Origin: Stenotrophomonas rhizophila | GTDB lineage: Bacteria > Pseudomonadota > Gammaproteobacteria > Xanthomonadales > Xanthomonadaceae | Assembly (NCBI RefSeq): GCF_003751305.1 | Contig: NZ_RJKV01000001.1 | Span: forward strand, 1,345,586-1,409,585 | DNA length: 64,000 nucleotides | Reading direction: 5' to 3' | Shown here: one piece after another, positions 51,921 to 60,846 of the stretch | Layout of the letters: each line of letters opens with the position of its first letter | Position numbering within the stretch: position 1 is the first letter of the stretch | The notes under the pieces: model-generated | The model's database searches: none | Told to the model about the DNA's origin: nothing | The model's input: only the letters and a program-made list of their open reading frames with translations | Translations under genes and position numbers: made by a program

Positions 51921-53356
51921 TGCGCGCCGCACTGCGCGTCATGCTCACACTCTTTATTCTCGCCGGTGTCTATACCGGCGGCGGCGCTGGCATCGACCGC
52001 GCACAGGCTGCACAGCAGTGCGCCTATCCCAATGGTGGATACCTCAATTGTGATCAGGGCATGGCATACGCTGAGTGCGCCCTCGCTCTGTCTGACAGTC
52101 GTGCATGGCTTGCCGCCAACCCCGCAGGCTCAAACGTTGGCGGTCCAGGCAACATCGTTGACGCCTGCACTCCCGGAACTCAGGGATCATCACTTCGCAC
52201 TTTTCGATGCAGCTACAAGGGCTACGGTGCAGGGGCAACAGTTGCGTGCAGGGGCCTCACGTCCGCTACATCTGCATACCCCATAGCCAAGACCTGCGAC
52301 AAGCGTGATGCCTATACCGGCGTCGGCCCGTGGTCTTCGGGCGGCAAGGCGCGCAACGGCAGCATGGGTTGCCAGAATGGCTGCGACGGTGTGTGGTACA
52401 GCAATTCCGATGGCAGCATGACGTTTAACTCCGTCGGCGGCACTTGCAAGGAAGACGAAAAGGGCACGTGCGAGCACTATGGCGAGGGCTTCTACTGGAA
52501 CGCCCTACTTAAGGTCTGCGAACCGCCCGAGGGCAAGTGCCCCGGCAACAGCAAGGCCAACTCACTCGGCAAATGTGAGCCGGAACCGTGCCCCGATGGC
52601 AAGGTTCTTCAGCAGGACGGCACCTGCAAAACAAAAGAGAGCGAGTGCCCCGCAGGCAACATCAAATCGCCTGACGGCAAGTGCTTGCCCGGTGAGGGTC
52701 AGTGCGCTCAGGGCGAGGCGCGCGGCAAGGACGGAACCTGCAAGAAGGACTCTGACGGCGACGGCCAACCCGATGAAGAAAGCGGCGAGCCGGGTGAGAA
52801 AGAGCCTGATTCTTTCTCCGGTGGCGACGACTGCAAAACCCCGCCATCGTGCAGCGGATCCGCGATCCTTTGCGGCCAAGCGCGTATCCAGTGGCGTATC
52901 GATTGCAACACGCGCAGGAACCGCAACATCGCAGGCGGCCAGTGCAATGCGCAGCCCATTTGCACCGGCGATAAGTGTGATGCCATGGAGTACACATCGC
53001 TCCTGATGCAGTGGCGCACTGCGTGCGCACTTGAAAAGGCCTCTGGTGGCTCTGGCGATAACGGTGACCTGGCTGCGATTCGCAACGCACTTACCGGTAC
53101 CGGCGGTAGCGTCAATCCCGGCACCTTGCCCGGGTCCGATGCATGGGTTACCGGCACCGGCCAGCCCACGAAACCCAACACGGCCGGTTACGGCTGGAGC
53201 GGTTCCTGTCCCGCCATTCCCGCTGTCAGCTTCATGGGCACCAGCATCCAGATCGACGCCACGCCCATCTGCAACTGGCTCTCCCTCGGCTCATTTTTCG
53301 TGATGGGCCTTGCGGCGCTCGGCTCCCTTCGGATTGTTGCCACTAAGGATTCCTGA
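51920..53356 (+). CDS. Phage adsorption protein (pIII-like)
   Basis: A 478-residue protein with signal peptide, a Cys-rich receptor-binding region (many disulphide candidates around residues 35-250), a repeated GKCPxGxxxxxDGKC-type low-complexity linker rich in Gly, Glu and Asp (about 210-310), a second Cys-containing domain, and a C-terminal membrane anchor (ICNWLSLGSFFVMGLAALGSLRIVATKDS). This is the layout of pIII. Expected host receptor is a pilus. Confidence 0.82.
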   Translation: MRAALRVMLTLFILAGVYTGGGAGIDRAQAAQQCAYPNGGYLNCDQGMAYAECALALSDSRAWLAANPAGSNVGGPGNIVDACTPGTQGSSLRTFRCSYKGYGAGATVACRGLTSATSAYPIAKTCDKRDAYTGVGPWSSGGKARNGSMGCQNGCDGVWYSNSDGSMTFNSVGGTCKEDEKGTCEHYGEGFYWNALLKVCEPPEGKCPGNSKANSLGKCEPEPCPDGKVLQQDGTCKTKESECPAGNIKSPDGKCLPGEGQCAQGEARGKDGTCKKDSDGDGQPDEESGEPGEKEPDSFSGGDDCKTPPSCSGSAILCGQARIQWRIDCNTRRNRNIAGGQCNAQPICTGDKCDAMEYTSLLMQWRTACALEKASGGSGDNGDLAAIRNALTGTGGSVNPGTLPGSDAWVTGTGQPTKPNTAGYGWSGSCPAIPAVSFMGTSIQIDATPICNWLSLGSFFVMGLAALGSLRIVATKDS

Positions 53357-53667
53357 TGCCACTTTTCATCGCCTCGCTGCTGTCCGGCCTTGCAGCTATC
53401 TTTCGCTCTCAGATCGGCACGTGGATCGTTACCGCAATGGCGTGGCTTGGCATCGCCTGGGCAACGCATGAATTTGCCGTCCAGCCGTGGATCGACAACA
53501 TGCAGTCCAACATCGGCGGCGGCGCGCCGGGCGGCCAGTGGGGCTCCGTTCTCATTGCCTACGCCGGCATGATGAAGTTCGATCAGGCCTGCACCATGAT
53601 CGCCTCAGCAGTGGTGACCAAGTTCGGCGTCAATGCCGCACGCGCTGTGCTGGTGCGGAGGACTTAA
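53356..53667 (+). CDS. Phage minor coat protein (pVI-like, DUF2523)
   Basis: A 103-residue hydrophobic protein with three membrane helices (DUF2523 pattern: FIASLLSGLAAIFRSQIGTWIVTAMAWLGIAWATHEFAVQPWIDNMQ). It lies between pIII and Zot, and overlaps the pIII stop, as in related phages. Confidence 0.85.
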   Translation: MPLFIASLLSGLAAIFRSQIGTWIVTAMAWLGIAWATHEFAVQPWIDNMQSNIGGGAPGGQWGSVLIAYAGMMKFDQACTMIASAVVTKFGVNAARAVLVRRT

Positions 53668-53668
53668 G

Positions 53669-54865
53669 GTGCCTATCGAGATCTTTACCGGCCAGCCCGG
53701 CAACGGCAAAACGGCTCTCATGATGGAGCGCTTGTTGAAGGAATCGAAGGACGGCACACGCCCATTGTTTGCTGCCGGTATCGACGGGTTGCAGCCTGGA
53801 CTCGCCACAGCGCTCGATGACGCACGCGACTGGAATGCCAAAGATGCTGAGGGCAACCACATCGTGCCTGATGGCTCGCTGATTTTTGTCGATGAGGCGT
53901 GGAAGTGGTTCGGCCACTTGCACGATGCAACCAAGCAGGCCACACCCAAACACGTACTCGATCTAGCAGAGCATCGCCATCGCGGGTTGGACTTCGTTTG
54001 GACTCTTCAGCAGCCCAATCAGCTTTACCCGTTCGTGCGCGGCCTGATCGGATCGCACTCGCACGTTGTGCGTCGGTTCGGCACGAAATTCATCGACGTT
54101 TTCCGCTGGGGCGAGTTGCAAGAGGACATTAAATCGTCCGGCAAACGCGAACTGGCCCAGCGCACTACGCGACTTCTGCCGTCCGCCAGCTTCGGCAGCT
54201 ACAAGTCGGCCGAAGTGCACACCATCAAGGCCAAGCTGCCCCTCAAACTCATGGCGCTTCCCGTCATTGTCGTCGTGGCTATCTACCTCGCGTGGGCTGC
54301 ATGGACGCGCCTCGATGAAGACGGAAAATCGCCCATCGGTGCGGGGGCCGGCCAGCAATCCGCAACAGCGGATGCTGGCGGGTCCCCGCAGGGTTTCGGC
54401 GCATCACAGAAAAGCGAACCGCGCTGGCAGTCGGCGAGTGAGTACGCCACGGATCATCTTCCGCGCATCGCCACGATGCCCTGGACTGCGCCGGTGTTCG
54501 ACGAACGTCCGGCGGTCAGCGATCCGCTGCTCGTGTGCATGTCATCCGGCCCCGGCCTCGATGGCCTCGGCAATCGCTCTGAAGGCTCCTGCACGTGCGT
54601 CACGGAACAGGGCACCGCATACGACATAAGCCAGCCCGAATGCCGCACGCTCGCGCGTCACGGGCCGGTCTACAACCCGTACCGGCAGCGCAGCGATCAG
54701 GCAATGCAGCAGCAGCAACCGCAGATGGCTGTGCAGGGGCAGGGCACCTTGGGCGGCATGAATGGCTCTGTCATTCAACGCCAGACCCGTTCGCTTGGCA
54801 CCTTCCCCGAGTCTCAGCCATATGAGACGCAGACCAAGGTTCCAACCACCACGAGGGACATGTGA
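53669..54865 (+). CDS. Zonular occludens toxin (Zot)-like assembly ATPase (pI)
   Basis: A 398-residue phage assembly protein. GTG start directly after pVI. Walker A GQPGNGKT (residues 8-15), Walker B LIFVDEAW, membrane segment LKLMALPVIVVVAIYLAWAAW near residues 190-212, then a periplasmic part ending with the Cys motif CTCVTEQGTAYDISQPEC. It drives extrusion of the virion through the envelope. A related, broken copy is present at 56413-57034. Confidence 0.9.
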   Translation: MPIEIFTGQPGNGKTALMMERLLKESKDGTRPLFAAGIDGLQPGLATALDDARDWNAKDAEGNHIVPDGSLIFVDEAWKWFGHLHDATKQATPKHVLDLAEHRHRGLDFVWTLQQPNQLYPFVRGLIGSHSHVVRRFGTKFIDVFRWGELQEDIKSSGKRELAQRTTRLLPSASFGSYKSAEVHTIKAKLPLKLMALPVIVVVAIYLAWAAWTRLDEDGKSPIGAGAGQQSATADAGGSPQGFGASQKSEPRWQSASEYATDHLPRIATMPWTAPVFDERPAVSDPLLVCMSSGPGLDGLGNRSEGSCTCVTEQGTAYDISQPECRTLARHGPVYNPYRQRSDQAMQQQQPQMAVQGQGTLGGMNGSVIQRQTRSLGTFPESQPYETQTKVPTTTRDM

Positions 54866-55497
54866 TGACCAGTGGTGGACGCGAGTTGCTGAAGTGGATC
54901 GCGGTGCTACTGATGACCGGCGATCACGTTGCCAAGGTGTTCTACGGTGGCTATGTACCGGTCGTCAGCGAGCTCGGGCGGATCGCGTTCCCGGTGTTCG
55001 CGCTGGTGATGGCCTACAACCTCGCCGAGCCGGGCGCCGACATAGCCAAGTCTGTTCGCCGCCTCGCCATGTGGGCGGTGATCGCGCAACCGGCTCACGC
55101 CCTGGCATTCGGGTACTGGCTCCCTCTGAACGTGCTTGCGTCGTTCGCCCTCGCCGCGTCTGTGGTGTGGTCCATCAGGGCAGGGCGCTGGTGGCTCGTC
55201 GCTGCGCTTGCAGGGCCACTGCCGTTGTTCGTTGACTACCAGTGGTGGGGTATTGCAGTGGTGGTCGCTGGATACGCGTCGTGCAGATTGAAGGGCTTTC
55301 CGGCCGGAGTCTGCGTGCAGCTGCTCGCCATATGCCTGCTGTGCCTCAACAATGACAACGTATGGGCACTGCTGGCGCTGCCGGTCATGTGCCTCGGGTA
55401 CGCATTGGTAAGCGTTCCGCGCACCCGCTGGGCGTTCTACGGCTACTACGTGGGCCATCTTGCGTTGTTTGCAGCGTTAGCAGGATTCGCCGGGTAG
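54865..55497 (+). CDS. TraX-like acyltransferase family membrane protein carried by the phage
   Basis: A 210-residue polytopic membrane protein with about six or seven helices and the TraX-type N-terminus (LLKWIAVLLMTGDHVAKVF, then GRIAFPVFALVMAYNLA). TraX of the F plasmid acetylates the pilin N-terminus. The ATG at 54865 overlaps the Zot stop; a GTG at 54862 is also possible. Filamentous phages use pili as receptors, so a pilin-modifying enzyme could exclude superinfection or change host adhesion (inference). The gene is not part of the basic inovirus set, so it is an accessory cargo gene. Confidence 0.8.
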   Translation: MTSGGRELLKWIAVLLMTGDHVAKVFYGGYVPVVSELGRIAFPVFALVMAYNLAEPGADIAKSVRRLAMWAVIAQPAHALAFGYWLPLNVLASFALAASVVWSIRAGRWWLVAALAGPLPLFVDYQWWGIAVVVAGYASCRLKGFPAGVCVQLLAICLLCLNNDNVWALLALPVMCLGYALVSVPRTRWAFYGYYVGHLALFAALAGFAG

Positions 55498-55863
55498 GTT
55501 CTCCCAGCCTCCCGGGATCCGCCGGAACAGTGTGCCGTCTATGCAACGTAGCTGCTGTTTCCTAGCACCCTTGTCTCGACCCGCAGATTTGGCTTCCGTC
55601 TCAGCCTGTGCGCGTTTTCTGCGGATCTCAGCAAGCTTTGCCTTCCGCCCGGCATCAAGCATGGGTTTCTCTTGGCTGGCTGGCTCAGCAACCGTTGGAT
55701 GGGCGGCCGTAAATCGCTCATTCCATGCTGCATTTGTCTTTGTGAGCATGTGTACGCCTCCAGCCATCAGGGCGATCAAGGCCACTGCGATCACGGCCAG
55801 CCATGGGAATTCCCACCCGCGTCGCTCGATGGGCTGCAGGTACTCCGGTCGTTCTCGTTCCAT
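55477..55863 (-). CDS. Phage membrane protein of unknown function
   Basis: A 128-residue protein with one membrane helix (WLAVIAVALIALMAGGVHML) and a charged coiled tail with two Cys (LRCIDGTLFRRIPGGWENLPGESC). The ATG at 55863 is preferred; an upstream start at 55893 is possible. Its last 21 bases overlap the end of the TraX-like gene on the opposite strand. Confidence 0.6.
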   Translation of the reverse strand: MERERPEYLQPIERRGWEFPWLAVIAVALIALMAGGVHMLTKTNAAWNERFTAAHPTVAEPASQEKPMLDAGRKAKLAEIRRKRAQAETEAKSAGRDKGARKQQLRCIDGTLFRRIPGGWENLPGESC

Positions 55864-55906
55864 GAATCCCCCTAGATCGCGTCCTGCGCTCATTCTAGCT
55901 GGGGGT

Positions 55907-55925
55907 GTAGGGGCTGCGCCCCTAC
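55907..55925. terminator. Hairpin between the two leftward phage genes
   Basis: Arms GTAGGGGC and GCCCCTAC with a 3-nt loop, in the short gap between the leftward genes. No T-run. Confidence 0.4.
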
Positions 55926-55935
55926 GGATACGCCG

Positions 55936-56199
55936 TCAACCCGCTGACCGTCCGAAGTGGCGGTCCCGGAAGTCGCCCAGGTCTACTACCACGACCTTTA
56001 CCATCTGGCGCTGACCGGCTTTTCGCTGCCCGGCCTCGGCCTTGCGCCGGGAGGCGAACCCGGCGACCCTGAGTTCCATCTGATCGCGCCACGCAAGCCC
56101 GGCAATGCGTTCGGGGGTCATGCGGTCACCGTCAGGGCTGACTAGATAGTTGCCTCTGACGCTCCAGCCCGCGAAGGGGCCGGTCAGGTACTGGCACAT
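55936..56199 (-). CDS. Phage regulatory-type protein (DUF3653-like)
   Basis: An 87-residue protein (MCQYLTGPFAGWSVRGNYLV, DRMTPERIAGLAWRDQMELR) resembling the small DUF3653/regulatory proteins at the right end of Xanthomonas and Stenotrophomonas inoviruses. Leftward; it lies next to the right att site. The family assignment is from memory of the pattern. Confidence 0.55.
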   Translation of the reverse strand: MCQYLTGPFAGWSVRGNYLVSPDGDRMTPERIAGLAWRDQMELRVAGFASRRKAEAGQRKAGQRQMVKVVVVDLGDFRDRHFGRSAG

Positions 56200-56288
56200 G
56201 CATCAATGCTCGCTTTGTCCTTGGAACCACGGAGAGGCAAGAGCGATGCCAGCAGGAGGCGGATCAGGCCTGCGTAGTACCGGCCGAC

Positions 56289-56316
56289 GTTTAACATAAT
56301 ATACATTATGCGAAAT
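56289..56316 (+). other. dif: Chromosomal dif / right att site
   Basis: XerD arm GTTTAACATAA, centre TATACA, XerC arm TTATGCGAAAT. In reverse complement it closely matches the E. coli dif (GCGCATAA, TGTATA, TTATGTTAAA). It marks the site where chromosome dimers are resolved, and the right border of the prophage. Confidence 0.88.
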
Positions 56317-56412
56317 GCAGTTTGGCAGTCTTAAGCTGTTCTGGTTGTGGATCAAGTCTTTCCCCCCGTCTTGGGAACCCAACACGTGTCTGCCGCGGAT
56401 AAGTTGCTCATT

Positions 56413-57034
56413 TCACCGTTGCACCAGGGGCATCCGGGGAAAGTGATCATAGGCCTCTGCCCAACAGTAATTAGGGCGTGTGGAACGGCTCCCATGCTTG
56501 ACTCCGCTTGTCGCCCGGCACCTTGCGCCGCCGATTGCGCCAAGTTCGATTGGGAATGTCTTCATCGGACTGTCCTGGCTGCAGGGGTTGTAGGCCGAGC
56601 CATCGCGAGCGATTGCGACACAGACTGGCAACCTAACTTTGGCCTTTGTGCCCTGCTCTGTCAGGCACGTGCAGGTCGTGTCCTTGTCGGTGGTTCCAGA
56701 TGCCATAAATCTATCCCGAGTGGAGGGCCGCTCCCAAGGGCGCCAGGGCACTTGCCGCCAGCGAAGCACCGGCCCCCTGCTCCACTTTCATGTCTTTGGC
56801 GGCGCGCGGCTTGGAAAGGTAGAGCCAGCCCAACCACAAGAAGATGATCACCGTTATGTAAACGGACAGGCCCTGAAGAACGCGCCTAGGCACCTTGAAC
56901 TCATGGCTGGCCGTGTGCAGCGCCGCGCTGCGATAGCGAGAATACAGGCGCTGAGCCTGATGATGAATCTTGCTCGGCCACTGCGTAACGAAAACGAGAT
57001 CGAAGCCGCGGTCCGGCGCCTCTACATGGAGCAA
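56413..57034 (-). pseudogene. Relic of a second inovirus: degraded Zot gene
   Basis: Two fragments in different frames. 56711-57034 encodes GFDLVFVTQWPSKIHHQ, then directly LYSRYRSAALHTASHEFKVPRRVL and a membrane helix (LSVYITVIIFLWLGWLYLS): a Zot-type ATPase missing its Walker region and with an internal deletion. 56413-56769 contains CTCLTEQGTKAKVRLPVCVAIARDGSAYNP, matching the C-terminal Cys motif of the intact phage Zot (CTCVTEQGTAYDISQPEC). The relic is on the minus strand, opposite to the intact prophage, and lies outside its right att site. Confidence 0.78.
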
Positions 57035-57399
57035 ACGCGTGCGTCATCCACGTCACCAGGTTTTCCGCTGGACGGGAACAGCGTGTTGTAACGCTACAGT
57101 GTTGACGAACGGGGCATCTAGCCCACGGCAATCACACGCATTACAAACTTTGTGACACACATCTCGAATGAGCGTTGCAAAGTACTGACTTCATGTTGTA
57201 TTAATCATAGGCACTCACAGCCGATGGATCGGAAACGTAAATGAGTTCAAGGATGAACGCATTACCCGCTTGCCTCGCTGCAGGCCGCCGCTTCTTCCCC
57301 CACTTTTTTGCGCTCCCTACGCGATTTTATTGATCGCGGGGTTGCTGTCCCTTGCCGTTTCTAAAGTCGTGAACGCCAATTGTTGGGGATTTTTCTCGT
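57035..57399. other. Upstream region of the RiPP cluster
   Basis: 365 bp, AT-richer than the cluster. It includes a perfect inverted repeat CGCGAT, 7 bp, ATCGCG at 57320-57338, which may be a regulator site in front of the first ABC gene. A 30-codon ORF at 57241-57333 was seen but is not supported. Confidence 0.4.
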
Positions 57400-58113
57400 A
57401 TGCTCGCTCTTCGCAACGTCAGCAAGATCTATCGGACCGGAAGTGTGGAAACGACGGCGCTACGTTCCCTCGATCTTCATGTGAAGCCGGGTGAGTTCGT
57501 CAGCGTCACCGGTCCTTCCGGTTCCGGGAAGTCGACGCTGCTCAATCTACTTGGCCTGCTGGAGGCGCCCAGCGCCGGCGAGTACCTGATCGACGGCGCG
57601 CTGTCCCACACGTTGTCCGATTTCGAGCGATCGCGCCTGCGTAACGAGAAGATTGGGTTCGTCTTCCAAGGGTTCAACCTTGTGCGGGATCTCACTATTT
57701 TCGACAACTGCGACATACCGTTGCGTTATCGCGGCATGGGTGGAACCGAGCGCCGCACGAGGATTGAATCCGCGCTGGAGCGTGTCGGTCTCGCTTCGCG
57801 CGCACGGCACTTTCCAACGCAGCTATCCGGTGGCCAGCAACAGCGCGTTGCCATCGCGCGCGCACTCGCAGGTTCGCCGCGCGTGCTGCTTGCCGATGAG
57901 CCCACCGGCAATCTGGATACGCATATGGCAGAAGAGATCATGGCGATGCTGGAGGGGGTCAACCAGGCCGGCACTACCGTGGTGCTGATCACCCATGACA
58001 CGGCCTTGGCGGCCCGGGCGCATCGGCAGATAAGGATGCTGGACGGTATTGCTTCCGAGATCGACGCCGTAGTCAGCGATACCCTGACACTCAACGCGTC
58101 GGCGCTGGCATGA
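57400..58113 (+). CDS. ABC transporter ATPase (MacB/LolD type)
   Basis: A 237-residue ATPase: Walker A GPSGSGKST (38-46), Q-loop VFQGFNLV, signature LSGGQQQR, Walker B VLLADEPTGNLD, switch His in ITHD. The TGNLD ending is the MacB/LolD/FtsE-type mark, and the two genes that follow are FtsX-like permeases, so the three form a mechanotransmission-type transporter. Its stop overlaps the next start (ATGA). In this context it probably serves peptide export or self-immunity. Confidence 0.9.
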   Translation: MLALRNVSKIYRTGSVETTALRSLDLHVKPGEFVSVTGPSGSGKSTLLNLLGLLEAPSAGEYLIDGALSHTLSDFERSRLRNEKIGFVFQGFNLVRDLTIFDNCDIPLRYRGMGGTERRTRIESALERVGLASRARHFPTQLSGGQQQRVAIARALAGSPRVLLADEPTGNLDTHMAEEIMAMLEGVNQAGTTVVLITHDTALAARAHRQIRMLDGIASEIDAVVSDTLTLNASALA

Positions 58114-59447
58114 GGTCCCCCATGACCCACACGCTTCTGTTTGGCTACTACCTGCGCATGGCTCTTGCCAGCCTGCGACGCAACCTGCTGCTGACCAGCC
58201 TGATGGTGGTTGCCATCGGCGTGGGCATCGGTGCGGCCATGACCACGCTCACCGTGTTCATGGTGCTCACCAATGATCCACTTCCGGACCGCAGCGAGCG
58301 CGTTTTCCATCCACGACTGGATGCACAGGACATGTCTGGCTATGCCCCCGGCGGCGAGCCACATGATCTGCTGACCCGGCTCGACGCAGAGCGGCTATTG
58401 CGAGAAAAGCGCGGCGTCCGCCAGGCCATGATGTACGCCGGCTTTAGCGTCATCGAGCTTGACCAGGGCGACGACATGCCGTTCCGCCAGCGCATCCGCT
58501 ACACCTCGTCCGACTTCTTCCCGATGTTCGGCGTGCCTTTGCAGCACGGCCAACCCTGGTCGGCAGCCGACGACGAGGCGCGTGCACGCGTGGTGGTCAT
58601 TGGCGCCGATCTGAACCAGCGCGTGTTCAACGGCGGCAACAGCGTGGGCAAACTGCTCCGCATCAATGGCGAGCAGTTCCGCGTCATCGGTGTCGCTGCA
58701 CCGTGGCACCCGCAGCCGACCTTCTACGACCTCAACCGTGAAGGTGGCTTCGCCGAGGCGGACCAGTTGTTCCTTCCCTTCTCCACATCGCGGGCGCTGC
58801 GCATGGGCTTTGCGGGAAACCTCGATTGCTGGGGCGAGGTGGACAAGGAAGAAGGTCAGCTTGGGCTGAATTCTTCGTGTGCGTGGGTGCAGTACTGGGT
58901 GGAGCTGGCGAGCGCACAGGACGCAGCGGACTTCCGGGCTTACCTGGAAAACCATTCCAGCCAGCAGCGACAGAACGGCCGCTACCAGCGTCCCGTCAAT
59001 GTGCGTCTGGACAATATTCCACAATGGCTGGATTACAAGCGCGTAGTGCCCAGTGACGTCCGCCTGCAGACCTGGCTGGCGTTCGGATTCCTGTTCATCT
59101 GCCTGCTCAACACGACGGGCCTGCTGCTGGCGAAGTTCCTGCGACGCGCGCCGGAAATCGGCCTGCGGCGGGCGCTTGGCGCACCGCGCAGCGCTGTGTT
59201 CCAGCAATGCCTGGTCGAAGCCGGCCTGATCGGCATCGCGGGCGGCGCCTTCGGCCTGCTACTGGCGTGGTGCGGCCTGTGGCTGGTTCGCCAGCAGGCG
59301 GTGGGTTACGCCGCGCTTGCCGGGATGGAGGCGGGCACGCTGTTCGGCACATTCTTGCTTGCCCTGGTTGCCAGCTTGGCGGCGGCGGCGTTCCCTGCCT
59401 GGCGAGCCTGCCTGGTGGCTCCCGCCAGCCAACTGAAGAGTCTCTAA
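58110..59447 (+). CDS. ABC transporter permease 1 (MacB/FtsX family)
   Basis: A 445-residue permease: N-terminal helix (LLLTSLMVVAIGVGIGAAMTTL), a large periplasmic domain of about 260 residues (MacB_PCD type, with VFHPRLDAQDM, FNGGNSVGKLLRINGEQFRVIGVAA) and three C-terminal helices with the FtsX signature (EIGLRRALGAPRSAVFQQCLVEAGLIGIAGGAFGL). It is coupled to the ATPase by overlap. Confidence 0.88.
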   Translation: MRSPMTHTLLFGYYLRMALASLRRNLLLTSLMVVAIGVGIGAAMTTLTVFMVLTNDPLPDRSERVFHPRLDAQDMSGYAPGGEPHDLLTRLDAERLLREKRGVRQAMMYAGFSVIELDQGDDMPFRQRIRYTSSDFFPMFGVPLQHGQPWSAADDEARARVVVIGADLNQRVFNGGNSVGKLLRINGEQFRVIGVAAPWHPQPTFYDLNREGGFAEADQLFLPFSTSRALRMGFAGNLDCWGEVDKEEGQLGLNSSCAWVQYWVELASAQDAADFRAYLENHSSQQRQNGRYQRPVNVRLDNIPQWLDYKRVVPSDVRLQTWLAFGFLFICLLNTTGLLLAKFLRRAPEIGLRRALGAPRSAVFQQCLVEAGLIGIAGGAFGLLLAWCGLWLVRQQAVGYAALAGMEAGTLFGTFLLALVASLAAAAFPAWRACLVAPASQLKSL

Positions 59448-59455
59448 GGCCGCTC

Positions 59456-60685
59456 ATGGATATCTCTCTGGTTCTCGCCGCGCTGCGGCGCCACAAGATC
59501 ATCGCCAGCCTGGTCGTGCTCGAGATCGCATTCACCTGCGCGGTGATCTGCAACGCCGGCTTCCTCATCGCCGAGCGCATCGAACGCGTGCAGCGACCGT
59601 CCGGATTGGCCGAAGACAGCCTCCTGCGCCTGCAGCTCAGTGCCGCCAAGCGCGGCGATCAGGACGCGCTCGCACAGACACGTACCGATCTGGCCGCGCT
59701 GCGCGCCATCCCCGGCGTGCAGTCTGCAACGGTGGTCAGCCAGATACCTTACGGCGATTCCTCGTCCAACAGTGGCGTCAACCTGCGGCAGGACCAGGAC
59801 GCCCCTACGCTGGATGCATCGGTGTACCTGGCCAGTCCGGAGGCGCTGCCCACGCTGGGACTCAGTCTTGTCGCCGGGCGTGATTTCAGTGCGCAGGACT
59901 ACATCGACTGGCAGCCCGGTACCGCGCCGGGCGAGATCAACATTCCCACCGCCATCATCACCCAGGCGACGGCAGACCGCCTGTTCCCGCAGGGCAACGC
60001 GGTCGGCAGGCAGTTCTACAGCTGGGGCAGCCAGCCCACCCAGGTAGTGGGCGTGGTGGAGCGGCTTACGCGGCCAAGCGAGACCGATGACCCCAGCAGC
60101 ATGGAGTACTCGATGATCTTCCCGGTCAGTGTGCCCTACACCTCCGGCGCCAACTTCCTGGTACGTACGCAGCCCGGACAGCGCGACAACGTGCTGGAAC
60201 AGGCGACCGCCGCACTGCGCGAGAGCGGTCCACCACGAATCTTCGGCCTCAACAATGGGTCCATTGAATCGCTGCGCGACCGCTATTATCGCAACGACAA
60301 GGCGATGGCGTGGCTGCTCGCGCTGATCTGCGTGTCTCTGCTGGTCATCACTGTCGCCGGCATCGTCGGCCTGGCCAGCTTCTGGGTGCAGCAGCGCACG
60401 CGCGCCATCGGTATCCGCCGCGCACTGGGCGCCACGCGGGTGCAGATCCTGCGCTATTTCCAGACCGAGAACCTCCTGCTGACCCTGGGCGGATCACTGT
60501 TGGGCGCACTGCTTGCGGTGGCCCTGAACCTGTTGCTCATGCAGTTCTACGAGGTGCCTCGCCTGCCCGCAGCCTACCTGCTGCTTGGCCTGGCCGTGCT
60601 GGTTCCCCTTGGGCAGTTGGCCATCCTCCAGCCCGCCCTGAAGGCGAGCCGCGTGGAACCGGCCACGGCCACGCGCAGTGCCTGA
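59456..60685 (+). CDS. ABC transporter permease 2 (MacB/FtsX family)
   Basis: A 409-residue second permease, similar in layout: N-terminal helix (IIASLVVLEIAFTCAVICNAGFLIA), periplasmic domain (SATVVSQIPYGDSSSNSGVNL, QGNAVGRQFYSWGSQPTQVVGVVE) and three C-terminal helices with RAIGIRRALGATRVQILRYFQTENLLLTLGGSLLGALLAVALNL. The ATG at 59456 is 8 bp after the previous stop; the longer frame is a shadow. The two permeases would form a heterodimer. Confidence 0.87.
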   Translation: MDISLVLAALRRHKIIASLVVLEIAFTCAVICNAGFLIAERIERVQRPSGLAEDSLLRLQLSAAKRGDQDALAQTRTDLAALRAIPGVQSATVVSQIPYGDSSSNSGVNLRQDQDAPTLDASVYLASPEALPTLGLSLVAGRDFSAQDYIDWQPGTAPGEINIPTAIITQATADRLFPQGNAVGRQFYSWGSQPTQVVGVVERLTRPSETDDPSSMEYSMIFPVSVPYTSGANFLVRTQPGQRDNVLEQATAALRESGPPRIFGLNNGSIESLRDRYYRNDKAMAWLLALICVSLLVITVAGIVGLASFWVQQRTRAIGIRRALGATRVQILRYFQTENLLLTLGGSLLGALLAVALNLLLMQFYEVPRLPAAYLLLGLAVLVPLGQLAILQPALKASRVEPATATRSA

Positions 60686-60766
60686 TCAACCATTCCGTCC
60701 GTTCCGTGCATACGGTTCGCGGCGACAACGCGCACGGAGAAGGCATCTCGCCTTGTCCCTGCAGGA

Positions 60767-60789
60767 GGCCGGCGGGCTCGTTGCCGGCC
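60767..60789 (+). other. Hairpin upstream of the precursor gene
   Basis: Arms GGCCGGC and GCCGGCC, 9-nt loop, between the permease and the precursor peptide gene. It may partly terminate or process the transcript so that the precursor is expressed separately from the transporter. Confidence 0.45.
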
Positions 60790-60846
60790 ACAAAGGAAGC
60801 AGAGGGAATTAGAAGTTCCAATCAACGTCAAGACAACGGAGGTTTC

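Larger units (their letters stand above)
49109..56316 (+). mobile_element. Inovirus (filamentous phage) prophage integrated at dif
   Basis: About 7.2 kb bounded by dif-type sites (49109-49136 and 56289-56316), with the classic filamentous phage order: divergent repressor; small protein, Rep and probable ssDNA-binding protein; small coat, pVIII, terminator, tiny coat, pIII, pVI, Zot/pI; then TraX and two oppositely oriented genes. No secretin gene is present, so it would leave through a host secretin, as in related Xanthomonas and Vibrio phages. No integrase is encoded, consistent with host XerC/XerD integration. All genes appear intact, so it may be active. Confidence 0.9.

Noticed and set aside
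57241..57333. 30-codon ORF before the ABC ATPase
   Set aside because: No clear ribosome-binding site and no resemblance to known leader peptides; the product is Phe/Arg/Pro-rich and not convincing.
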